A stretch of 64,000 nt of DNA. Origin: Candidatus Vallotiella hemipterorum. GTDB taxonomy: Bacteria; Pseudomonadota; Gammaproteobacteria; Burkholderiales; Burkholderiaceae. The stretch lies in the NCBI RefSeq assembly GCF_910593725.1, contig NZ_OU343031.1:558001-622000 (forward strand), given 5' to 3'. Of the stretch, positions 29,981 through 38,842 are shown piece after piece (the first letter of the stretch is position 1; every line of letters begins with the position of its first letter). Below the pieces are notes generated by a model, which saw only the letters and a program-made list of their open reading frames with translations, made no database searches and was not told the origin of the DNA. Position numbers and translations under genes: made by a program.

Positions 29981-30925
29981 TTGAATACAATCATAAAACA
30001 CCCAGGTGAGGTGTTATTAGCACAACCGCGTGGATTCTGCGCGGGAGTTGATCGGGCAATTCAGATCGTTGAGCGTGCTCTAACGCTATTCGGCTCTCGG
30101 ATCTACGTATATCATGAAATTGTGCATAATGCATATGTTATAAACGAACTGCGTCGTAAGGGCGTAGTATTTGTTGAATCGCTTGACGACGTTCCAGATA
30201 GTGCAACGCTAATATTTAGCGCACATGGAGTATCAAAGATGGTACGTGCTAGAGCACTTAATAGGAACTTGCGGGTTTTTGATGCAACTTGTCCATTAGT
30301 CACTAAGGTACATATGGAGGTAGCAAAGTTTTGTGCCGAGGGTTTTGAGGTCATAATGGTCGGTCATCGAGGCCACTCAGAGGTTCAAGGTACGATGGGG
30401 CAAAGTAGTGTAGGCATGCATTTAGTTGAAACTTTGGTAGATGTTGCAATGCTAGAGGTTAATGATCCAGATCGGCTAGGATACGTAACACAGACTACAT
30501 TATCTATTGATGATGTGGTAGAGATGGTAAGCGCACTAAAAGCGCGATTTCCAGCTATTCGTGAACCAAAGAAGCAAGATATTTGCTATGCAACCCAAAA
30601 TCGGCAGGATGCTATAAAATTTATAGCGCCGCTGTGCGATGTTGTAATTGTCGTTGGTAGTCCGAATAGCTCTAACTCACATCGTCTATTCGAAATGTCG
30701 AAAAAATATGGCGAGATAGCTTACATGGTAGATGCGCCAGAGCAAATAGACCCTGCTTGGCTAGGTGGTAAGCAGCGTGTTGGGGTCACGGCAGGGGCTT
30801 CAGCACCTGAAGCCCTAGCACAGGCCGTCGTTAAGCGACTACAAAAATTGAGCTTCTGCTATGTCCGAATACTAGATGGCGTCCAGGAAAACATTTCATT
30901 CCCCTTACCTAAAGGATTAGTATAA
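29981..30925 (+). CDS. ispH: 4-hydroxy-3-methylbut-2-enyl diphosphate reductase
   Basis: Last step of the MEP isoprenoid pathway, an Fe-S enzyme making IPP and DMAPP. The 314 residues carry the three cluster cysteines at C20 (PRGFCAGV), C104 (DATCPLV) and C202 ([10 protein letters not shown]), plus YHEIVHN, SAHGVS, VGHRGH and [10 protein letters not shown]. The start appears to be the TTG at 29981 ([14 protein letters not shown]...). No ATG lies nearby before the essential GFCAGV motif, so a weak start is likely real. Confidence 0.95.
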   Translation: MNTIIKHPGEVLLAQPRGFCAGVDRAIQIVERALTLFGSRIYVYHEIVHNAYVINELRRKGVVFVESLDDVPDSATLIFSAHGVSKMVRARALNRNLRVFDATCPLVTKVHMEVAKFCAEGFEVIMVGHRGHSEVQGTMGQSSVGMHLVETLVDVAMLEVNDPDRLGYVTQTTLSIDDVVEMVSALKARFPAIREPKKQDICYATQNRQDAIKFIAPLCDVVIVVGSPNSSNSHRLFEMSKKYGEIAYMVDAPEQIDPAWLGGKQRVGVTAGASAPEALAQAVVKRLQKLSFCYVRILDGVQENISFPLPKGLV

Positions 30926-31266
30926 TACAGCTAATCGCACTAGAATATATTTTTGTATTTAAGCAGCATTTTATGATTTTTATAAACTGCACTGTCCTAT
31001 AGAAAAACAGCTTGTGAAAAGATAATAGTCTTATATTAGTTAATAATACTATAAGCTAATAGCGCTATATCAAAAGAATAACAAGTAAAAGAAAAACACA
31101 AGCTTAAACAAGGTTGTATATAGCATAATAAATATGCTTTAGGCGGCTGTAACAGAACCTTGTTGCTGATATTAATAAGGCGAGTTATGTGGCATATTAT
31201 ATTATTTAAGAATAGAAGTATAATCGCTTCGAAAAATCGATGTGCGCATTTGTATGCAGGGCGCTG
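30926..31266. other. Spacer after ispH
   Basis: About 340 bp, AT-rich, with no recognisable content. The open frames on both strands around 31036-31342 look random and have skewed composition. Confidence 0.45.
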
Positions 31267-31620
31267 TATATTACAGCGCATGATTAATCATGCTATCAAG
31301 CATTTTAAACATCTTGTCAATTTCCGATCGTGCAACATTTAATACTGGTATGAGGCGTACATATCAGGTTGGGCAGCATAAATATAATAGGTATTCTAGG
31401 CCTCGGCTTATGTATTTTTTATTTAGATGATTTACGGCTCAAGATTTTTATCAAGCAATAAAGAATGCAATAAACAGGCCTTTGCTGCGTTCTCTAGCTA
31501 GCTCACACTCTTTAAATAGCGACTGCAATCAATTGCGCATGTATCGTGCATTCTTACTCACTCGCTTTAGAAAGATCAGTGTAATCGGTTGAGAGACCAC
31601 TGCGCTTCTAACCACGATTA
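31267..31620 (-). pseudogene. C-terminal remnant of a class-III (ArgD/GabT-like) aminotransferase
   Basis: On the minus strand the segment reads, through several stops, RERSKGLFIA (compare the family RGKGLFIG), then VRLIPVLNVARSEIDKMF to a stop near 31270. This matches the C-terminal VRLIPPLNV...EID pattern of PLP class-III aminotransferases such as acetylornithine or 4-aminobutyrate transaminase. At least four internal stops. Which member it was cannot be said. Confidence 0.45.
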
Positions 31621-31822
31621 TTAATAGGTTATCTCATTATATGCTACCCTGATTGCCAGTTTCGCAGCAGCGCTCTCGTTACAGGCGGGTAATATAGCTA
31701 GTTGCCGAGTGAAATATAAATAGCGCTTACCATGTTATCGTGTAGCTACATCTCATGCTATAGATGAAAACGATAGAAGGATGATCATCTATGTACATGT
31801 CAGGAACTTCGAGTACTTATAC

Positions 31823-32190
31823 TTACTTTGCAAGTACCGACTTAGCCATTACTACCTCTGCTTTGGCTAAGTTCGATATGTCCTGTATTGGGGTTTGAGC
31901 ACTACGGAGGTCGATTGTCGAAGTTTTCATCGCGATGGAGGTAGTGGCTTTGGAATCGAGCTTCACGCGGTCAATAAAGTAATAATCAAGTACGGTTCGG
32001 GCAATAGGGCTAGCCGCCTGCCCTCCCCAGCCGCCATTCTCGACTATTAATGCTATAGCTATTTTCGGTTGCTCAACCGGCGCAAACGCAATAAATAATG
32101 CGTGATCACGTAAGTGCTCAGATAATGCATGTGCGCGGTATTTTTGTCCTTGTAGCGAAAATACCTGCACCGTACCAGTCTTGCCAGCTC
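31823..32190 (-). pseudogene. mrdA: 3' remnant of mrdA (penicillin-binding protein 2)
   Basis: PBP2 is the elongation transpeptidase of the rod complex. Only about the last 120 codons of a gene normally near 2.2 kb remain: AGKTGTVQVFSL with the third active-site motif KTG, then LRDHALFIAFAP, IALIVENGGWGG and PIARTVLDYY. A TGA stands just before the AGKTG. The SxxK and SxN motifs are absent, so it cannot work. Upstream the sequence switches into a different dead gene. Confidence 0.88.
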
Positions 32191-32978
32191 AAAACCTAAT
32201 AATTATAAATCGCGCCGCTCTGTTGGTACAGAGTAATAGGATGCTTAGTACCCTTTATTAAGGCTATTACTCTCGCTAATCTCCTTAATGGGCGGTAGTA
32301 GCTAAAGCCTGTTCTAGATGCAAGTAGCACAAATTGGTTTATAAGAGTCCTCGCGCAAAAACGTGCCTAGAGGATCATCGAAGTAGAGAGTATCGTACTC
32401 CTTCATTACACCTAAACAGGTAGTCGGTGAGAATACTACCAGATATATGCTTAATATGCAGATGCAGCTCGAGTAGTCCCTCATGGTCTAGCATACTCGG
32501 TATTACATAGCTTTAGCGCTCGCTATCTTTTAAAGGGATCTCGACCATACTAGAACTTCTAGATCGTGCAGTCGCTTATTAACGAGCGGCTGTAGCCTAA
32601 GAATGCTTACGTCGTGCGTTACACGCTTTAGCGAATTAACTTGACACGGTAACTTTCTTACCTATATAGTTAATATTACTAATTTCGAGGATACTAATCT
32701 CTAAGTCTGATTATTCGGTAGTGCCGCATAGCAGCATTATGATGCGGGTTTTTATCCCTTGATAGAGCCAAAGATAAGATAGAGCTAAAGATAAATATAA
32801 CCGCTGATTCCGCACTGCACTTACCAGATGACGCTTACATGAATCTATATGCACTGTTCTTGGGCCGTATTGCAGCTATATGTAAAATATAAATCCTGAC
32901 GCAGTACGGTGTCTAAAGCGGTTTATTAACTTCTACTTAGAACGACTGTCCGCTTTGTTCCAGCGTTACTTGAATGCT
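32191..32978 (-). pseudogene. Ferredoxin-domain NAD(P)H reductase remnant (CDP-6-deoxy-glucoseen reductase-like)
   Basis: Readable from high to low coordinates: SIQVTLEQSGQSF (2Fe-2S domain start), a ruined cysteine loop, CCYAALP, DLEISILEIS, KLPCQVNSLKRVTHDVSILR, IPLKDSER then a stop, LDHEGLLELHLHIKHISG, LTDYLF, DDPLGTFLREDSYKP and HPITLY. The order equals the Burkholderia oxidoreductases annotated as CDP-6-deoxy-delta-3,4-glucoseen reductase (2Fe-2S ferredoxin, FAD and NAD domains). There are many stops and shifts, most cluster cysteines are lost, and the NAD-domain end is missing, replaced by the mrdA tail. Confidence 0.8.
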
Positions 32979-34590
32979 TTAATTTAATTAATTAATAATA
33001 CAAGCATTTGCTAGGCTAGCTTTCTATATGATGCGAAAACTTTTTAGCCAACTCTAGCAATGACTTACTAGTCATGAGTATGCGTTTTACTGTCTATATA
33101 ACATATACGATTATTAAGTATAATGCTTATAAGCGCTATTTTACTGGTGTAGTAAGTCGCATGCCAATCACATTGGATTAGTTCTCGAATAGCTATAAGG
33201 CTTATCAATTCTTAGTGGAGTAAATGCTCCATTGCACGGTATGGATAGTCAAGCCAGTTTTATTCAAAATCCCAGGTAAGTATACTGGCCACATCTCTAT
33301 AACTACCTTAACGCTATCGAGGGGAAGATACAGGCCCCATTTTGTAGCTGCGCCGAGCGCGCGTTATTTATATTATCTGACTCCTTCTCATTAGGGATCG
33401 AACAAATTTTTTCACCGCATTATTCATATGCCTGATCTCTATACCATGTATTATCTTTTCCAAAAATAGTAAATACTATGCTTATAAGCAGTATTGTTTC
33501 TGGCTATACGAGAATTTCCTCAATTAGCTCAGCGTTTTTAGTGAGACAGTCTTACTAGATAGTTACGCTCTACCTTAATAGCTAAAAGTTTTTGCGATAA
33601 AGGAAATAGTAGACAATTCTAGAATGTTTATTATCTCTATGCATCGCTTAGTATTGCGTTAGGCATAGCGCATATAATTTCGCGAGTGTCGCGGCAATTA
33701 TAGCAATTTTTTCCTAAAAAATGCTCATCGGGTTTTGTGTTTTTTATAAGCACATGACTAAGACGATATGCGCTACTATAGTATGCTTTCGTATTTAGGC
33801 CTGTCGGCACGATAGTCGAGATGGCCATAGGCCCAGTGCAATCGATTATGCTTTTCACCACACCCGGTTACAGCGCACTATAGTGCTATGGATGTGAATT
33901 ACCCACCCCCATTCATTTTCGAGAAAATGCCTTAGACATATACAACATCTGTTAGGTCTAATACCATCTAGGGTGACACGAGGTCGATTTAGGCATATAA
34001 ACGTCATATGTTGTTTCTTCTGTGTCGGATAGCTTATAGTCACGACATGCGTATTTGTTATTTTATGCCTGTTCTAGCCTTTATATTAAAAGTTGCCAGC
34101 ACGTTATAACATGGGATTTATATCGAGAATGTTTAAGGTATTAACAGAAACTAGCCTTGAGCTAGCGGAGCTACTTATGTAGCATTTTAAATGCTGCCGT
34201 GGCGAATTTAAGTACTTATGGCCCGCGCTATTTATTACTTAAGTGGGGTATGTTTTGTTTTTTTCAAAAACCCAGCGGGTGCTGTCTATACAGAATAAAT
34301 CACATACCCTATCGAATACGGAATACGTCTAGGCTTCATGAGTAAATGCTTTTAGGGGCTATGCTATTAGACTCTAATAATACCCCGATTACTCCAAGGT
34401 CGCTGGAGACCCTATTCTTTCTATTGCAACTGGAATACTATCGTTTTCAGATCTGCTGGTGTTTTATGTTTTGTACAGTCTAGGCAACCGAGTAATACTT
34501 ATATATCAGGCATAACAGATATCATTATCATGATGGCATACAATGCTGTTTTATTCCCGAGCGTAGGTAAGCGCTGGTTCAATTTTTCTG
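32979..34590. other. Degraded spacer before the CBS/CorC gene
   Basis: About 1.6 kb without an intact gene. Minus-strand frames at 33637-33861 and 33855-34043 are open but unrecognised. Composition is more even than in the AT-rich spacers, so eroded genes are likely, but I could not identify them. Confidence 0.4.
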
Positions 34591-35904
34591 ATGCAGACAT
34601 TTCTAACGTTTGTTGCTGTCCTACTTCTAGTACTTCTAAATGGTTTTTTTGTTGCCGCAGAATTCTCGCTAGTGAAGCTCCGTAGTACGCGAGTCTCAGC
34701 TATTTCGCGCCAATATGGCTGGCGAGGACGAGTCTTATTACGTGTGCATGCTAACCTAGAAGCTTACTTGTCAGCCTGTCAACTAGGTATCACGCTTGCA
34801 TCGCTCGGCCTAGGCTGGTTAGGAGAGCCGGCGTTTGCACATTTTATAGCCTTACTATTCAGTAGGCTCCATATTATGCCGCCGCTTGCTGACGCGCTTT
34901 CGCTTGCGCTAGCATTTCTAATGATTTCATTTTTGCATATTGTTGCGGGTGAGCTTGCGCCAAAATCTCTCGCCATCCGTATGCCAGAGCGAGCTAGCTT
35001 GCTTACTGCTGTTCCACTATGCCTATTCTACTGGATTATGTATCCGGCTATTGCACTGCTTAATGATAGCTCGAACCGTATGCTTGCGTGGTTTGGTCTG
35101 TTAGGCGATGGTAGGGAGATTGAAGCTCCGTATGGTCGTGATGAACTAAAACTAATTGTACGTGCAAGCCGATGCCATCGTCAGTTCTCAAGCGATGAAC
35201 TAAGCACACTGTCTCACTCGCTAGAATTCAGCGAACTGACCGCATCAGATTTAATGCGGCCGCTTCGTGAGGCACTGAGCCTTAATGTCAATCTATCATT
35301 TGACGAAAATTTGGCATTAGTGGCAAAAAGCCGATATGGCCGGTATCCGTTATTTGATGAAAGCGGTGATCAGGTGCTTGGCATGGTCGATGTAAAAGAT
35401 TTGCTCTTTTGTCGTCTCGAAGGACATATAGCGAATGATTTGCGCGAACTCGCACGTCCTGTGCTCGAAGTATTACCGGAGATGCCCGCACCTGAACTAT
35501 TACGGCGTTTTCGTTCAGGTTCGCCGCACTTTGCAGTGATTGGGCGTCCCGGGCTGAAACCAGTTGGTTTTGTTACATTACCAGATCTACTTGCAGCGCT
35601 AGTCGGTCAGATTCAAGACGATACTCGTACGACTGATATTGAATGGCAGAGGCAGCCAGATGGTAGCGTAATTGGTCGTGGTAGCCTATCAATTGTTTCG
35701 CTAGAGCACCTTCTAAGTGTGGATTTTGGTGAGCAATCTGCCGAGTCAGTTGGTGGTATGATTTTAGATAAGCTTGGCGAACTACCTCAGCAGGGTCAAA
35801 TAGTAGATTTTGGGCCGTGCCTGATTACTGTTGATGAACGAGTCGGCCCACGAATTGTAATGGTTAAAGTCTCGCCAAAAATGCCATCAGCCGAGATAGC
35901 TTAG
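34591..35904 (+). CDS. CNNM/CorC-HlyC family membrane protein with CBS pair
   Basis: 437 residues: an N-terminal DUF21/CNNM domain with about four membrane segments (NGFFVAAEFSLVKLRSTRV, GITLASLGLGW.GEPAF, ELAPKSLAIR.PE), a CBS pair (ASDLMRPLREA; RYGRYPLFDESGDQVLGMVDVKDLL), and a CorC-type C-terminal domain (DGS...G), with GGMILDKLGELPQQG. Relatives are linked to Mg/Co efflux or cation homeostasis, often mislabelled hemolysins. No membrane-damaging role is implied. Single gene, flanked by decayed DNA and the tRNA-Leu. Confidence 0.9.
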   Translation: MQTFLTFVAVLLLVLLNGFFVAAEFSLVKLRSTRVSAISRQYGWRGRVLLRVHANLEAYLSACQLGITLASLGLGWLGEPAFAHFIALLFSRLHIMPPLADALSLALAFLMISFLHIVAGELAPKSLAIRMPERASLLTAVPLCLFYWIMYPAIALLNDSSNRMLAWFGLLGDGREIEAPYGRDELKLIVRASRCHRQFSSDELSTLSHSLEFSELTASDLMRPLREALSLNVNLSFDENLALVAKSRYGRYPLFDESGDQVLGMVDVKDLLFCRLEGHIANDLRELARPVLEVLPEMPAPELLRRFRSGSPHFAVIGRPGLKPVGFVTLPDLLAALVGQIQDDTRTTDIEWQRQPDGSVIGRGSLSIVSLEHLLSVDFGEQSAESVGGMILDKLGELPQQGQIVDFGPCLITVDERVGPRIVMVKVSPKMPSAEIA

Positions 35905-36090
35905 CTAAATTTCTTAGATCGACTTATAGCTATTCGTACTAGAAAAACTGGCGTAACCACGTAAAAGTCCCTGATGCATAAAAACAAGGTATTTTATGCT
36001 GTCTACATTAATTTGGTGTCGGAGTACATGCCGATTTAGGTGGTTTCTAGAAACATGAAGCTTTGTTTATGACTATAAATAAATATTTAT

Positions 36091-36409
36091 TGGTGCCCGG
36101 AGCCGGAATCGAACCGGCACGCCTTTCGGCGGGGGATTTTCTTCTCACTTCGGCTTTCGCCGCCGCCTCTTTTTAAGAGTTAGCGTTCGTGGTCTGGAGC
36201 ACGCCTTCACCTTAGCTTTTCGGGCTTTAGGTGCCCGCCGTCTGCTCTCTACACCTTCTAAGGTATTTTTTAGTTCCCTAGCTTGGATCGGCATTAGCTC
36301 GAAATACATTCAGGGCTTTTACCGAGTTTGACGGGCTTCACCCTCAGGATTTCTCCTGAGGGGCTCAAATTTTTGAGTCCCCTGCGTCTACCAATTTCAC
36401 CACCCGGGC
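36091..36409 (-). tRNA. tRNA-Leu(CAA), interrupted by a group I intron; CCA encoded
   Basis: Exon 1 (36409-36375) begins GCCCGGGTGGTGAAATTGG and ends at anticodon position C34. Exon 2 (36140-36091) starts AAAATCCCCC, has the variable arm CGCCGAAAGGCG, the T-arm GCCGG-TTCGATT-CCGGC and encoded CCA. Joined, they make an 85-nt tRNA-Leu with acceptor GCCCGGG/TCCGGGC (last pair G-T), anticodon stem GGGGA/TCCCC, loop CTCAAAA and anticodon CAA for UUG. The intervening 234 nt are described separately. No other junction gives both a CAA anticodon and an intron ending in G. Confidence 0.92.
36141..36374 (-). ncRNA. Group I self-splicing intron (tRNA-type, IC3-like), no ORF
   Basis: Inserted between anticodon bases 34 and 35, the site used by the cyanobacterial tRNA-Leu(UAA) intron. 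Seen: a guide (GAG then CCCC) able to pair with exon CUC and GGGG as P1; P2, a 9-bp stem capped by GAAA (36341-36362); a GTCAAACTCGG core segment; GAAGGTGTAGAG then GCAGACGGC; P7 pairing GAGCA (36243-36247) with TGCTC (36197-36201); a second GAAA-capped hairpin (36151-36162) and CTCTT/AAGAG (36167-36179) at the P9 end; and a terminal G at 36141. Core order and spacing resemble the Azoarcus tRNA-Ile intron from memory. No endonuclease gene. Confidence 0.88.
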
Positions 36410-37690
36410 AAAATATCGAGATATATACTACTTTACACTTATTATTTATAAAATAAACGTGCTTTTTAGGGTAGAAGTTATTCTACGGCTTGTGAACATG
36501 AGTACGCTGCAATCTGACACGTTCAGTATAAATACTAACACAGATTCTAGCGAAGAAAGGTATAAGTGCGGGATTTCTAGAATCGTATCTATAATTTAAT
36601 CGCTATATGACAAAAATATCGTAACTGTGGCCGTATAATTTTTCCTTGTATATCTAGTTAAGTAGCCTGACTATGTATTCTTCACTATACAAAAATTCGA
36701 ATGTACAGACTATGTATCACGTTGTATAACGCTATCTATGCATTAACTTCTAATGTAGTGTAAGAAGAGAAATTCGAGGAATATATAAACTCTATATCGC
36801 AGGTATAGCTCTTTGTATTGGTGAAAATTAGTATAATATACAAAGTATTAAATGAGTTATTAATGTGAATTAAAGCCTAATACTCAACAGTAATGTTTTA
36901 AGTTTTATGTAACTTCGATCTATGCTTCTCGAGCTTCACCTCCTATAGAACTTATAATATTTATCTCTAATACGCTAAGAATAATATCTGTTATAAGTCC
37001 GCGGGAAAATACCTAGTTGATATTTAAAAGTTTTATGAACTTATTGTTATAGGTGATCCACAAAAAGTGCACGAGAGATTGTCGAGCGTAATCTATTTTT
37101 TATTAAAAGTATATTCGGATATAAGGCCCAAGAATAATGCATCTAGATACCTTATAGGTTAGCGTCACTGTACTGCCCAGTGGTAATGGCGGTCATTTAT
37201 AGAATAGTGCGCAGTCCAGGAAGACTCAGTAGCATATAAGCTGCATCGAATCCAGTAAAATAGAGGTTAAGAAAACTACGACCGCCCTACAATGCGTAAT
37301 GCATGTTACGAAAAAATAGGAGTAACGTATCTTGTAGCTCTACATTGATATACATAGATGTATTTCCCGAGAAACGCGAGCCAGTTTCGATACATACAGG
37401 GCACTATAAGCCATAGATAGCTAAATAATAATAATCGGGCCGCACTAATTAGTGAATTATACGATAACTAGTTCTATAAAAGTTGTATTCACTACAAGCA
37501 TGTACATAATCTTAAGTCTCTACGCAGCTATGCTTTTACTAGCATAGCTGCGTCAAAAATATAAGCTCATTGCATACGTCTCGTTTAAAAACAACTACCC
37601 ATAGAAATGACACTGACATGACGATACTCCTCTAGTCGATTATGCAAAAGCACCATATGCTATGTGATGGGCATGACGGTAAAATAAGAA
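36410..37690. other. Spacer between tRNA-Leu and lptG
   Basis: About 1.3 kb, AT-rich, stops in all frames, no recognised remnant. It contains the 13-bp perfect hairpin at 37522-37553. The tRNA-Leu promoter should lie just above 36409 on the minus strand, but I cannot place it with confidence. Confidence 0.45.
37522..37553. repeat. 13-bp perfect inverted repeat downstream of lptG
   Basis: ACGCAGCTATGCT (37522-37534) and its exact complement at 37541-37553 around a 6-base loop, about 140 bp past the lptG stop. On the lptG strand the stem is preceded by a T-rich stretch rather than followed by one, so it is not a textbook terminator. Confidence 0.5.
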
Positions 37691-38839
37691 TCAATGGCAG
37701 TTAACCCAGAGTAGTGCAAGCAATCCTATTACTAGATAAACTAGACTGGGTGTTGCAGCTGTCAGGGGCGCAGGCCAGGCGTTAAGCGTGCCAATATGCG
37801 AGAATAAAGTATTAAATAGCTGAAAGCTCATGCCAACCATAATGCCGCCAAACATTTTGGTGTTTACAGAACCTGCTCGAGTGTGTAAATAAGCAAACGG
37901 GAGTGATAGTGCTAGCATTACTAATACCGCGAACGGATACAACAACTTTTTCCATAAAACAATCATGTAGCGTTGTGCATTTTGATGGTTAGCATGCAAA
38001 TGCTGTACGTACGAAAATAAGTGCATTATTGACATCCGGTCTGGCGAGACTAGTAATGCAGATAGAATCTGCGGTGTTAGCTCGGAGCGCATCTTATATT
38101 CCGGCATTAAAATTAGCGAGGACTTATATACGGGATTAAGGGAATCCTTTACCATTGTATCGGTTAGTGCCAGCTGATATAGCCGTACCTCGGTCACGCC
38201 CTTAAGCAGCCACTGGCCTGGTCGGACGTAAAGTCCGATATCAGCTGTGCGTATACTGGTAAGATGGAATTGTGCATCGAATTCGAAGATTCGCACGTTT
38301 GAAATAGTTTCATCTGGTTTTAGCTCTCCCACGTTTACAAAACGTGTGACTTTTTTGGTTGTTCCATTACAAAATAACGTATCTTTAGCCCATACACCTG
38401 ATTGAAAGTTGCTTGATATTGAAGTTCTTGGTACCTCTAGGCTTATATGTTCAGATAACTGATCAGCATAGGGGCCAACGACTTCGCCGAAGATAAAAGT
38501 TAATATAACAATTGGCCAACCAATTTTTACCAGCGATCTGAGCGCATAAGGTGCAGACAATCCAGAGACACGAAAAATTGTGAACTCAGAACTAGTTGAC
38601 ATTTGTGTAAATACATAGATTGCGCTAATCAGCGTAGCAATAGGAATAATTTCGTAAAACCGAGATGGTATTTGTAATACTGCTCGTAGCACCGCATACA
38701 AGAATTTATAGTTGCCTCGCCCAATAAAGTGCAGTTCATTAATTAGATCAAAGAAAAAAAATAATCCCGAGAACGCAAATAGGAGCAAAGAAAGCGTTAA
38801 GTAAACTTTTTTAGCGAGGTACCTCTCGTAGAGGCGCAT
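37691..38839 (-). CDS. lptG: LPS export permease LptG
   Basis: One of the two membrane subunits of the LptB2FG ABC transporter that extracts LPS from the inner membrane. The 382 residues show six hydrophobic segments split by a periplasmic beta-jellyroll. N-terminal RYLAKKVY and SSEFTIFRVSGLS near the coupling helix are typical. It begins 3 bp after the lptF stop, so lptF-lptG form one operon. Confidence 0.94.
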   Translation of the reverse strand: MRLYERYLAKKVYLTLSLLLFAFSGLFFFFDLINELHFIGRGNYKFLYAVLRAVLQIPSRFYEIIPIATLISAIYVFTQMSTSSEFTIFRVSGLSAPYALRSLVKIGWPIVILTFIFGEVVGPYADQLSEHISLEVPRTSISSNFQSGVWAKDTLFCNGTTKKVTRFVNVGELKPDETISNVRIFEFDAQFHLTSIRTADIGLYVRPGQWLLKGVTEVRLYQLALTDTMVKDSLNPVYKSSLILMPEYKMRSELTPQILSALLVSPDRMSIMHLFSYVQHLHANHQNAQRYMIVLWKKLLYPFAVLVMLALSLPFAYLHTRAGSVNTKMFGGIMVGMSFQLFNTLFSHIGTLNAWPAPLTAATPSLVYLVIGLLALLWVNCH

Positions 38840-38842
38840 TAG

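Noticed and set aside
31036-31342. Opposing ORFs after ispH
   Set aside because: Overlapping frames on both strands in low-complexity AT-rich DNA, with no family match.
32191-32270. HPITLYQQSGA stretch first taken as part of mrdA (PTGTAY region)
   Set aside because: The upstream sequence aligns continuously to the reductase, where HPITLY equals its RPMTLYW motif, so it belongs to that gene.
33637-33861. 74-codon minus ORF as the N-terminal part of mrdA
   Set aside because: A partial likeness to the PBP2 IVPNRG...NYSAY stretch did not continue, and the reductase remnant lies between it and the mrdA tail.
36091-36409. Two separate tRNA halves or a decayed tRNA pseudogene
   Set aside because: Both halves pair perfectly in acceptor, anticodon and T stems, and the insert has an ordered group I core, so an intron is the better reading.
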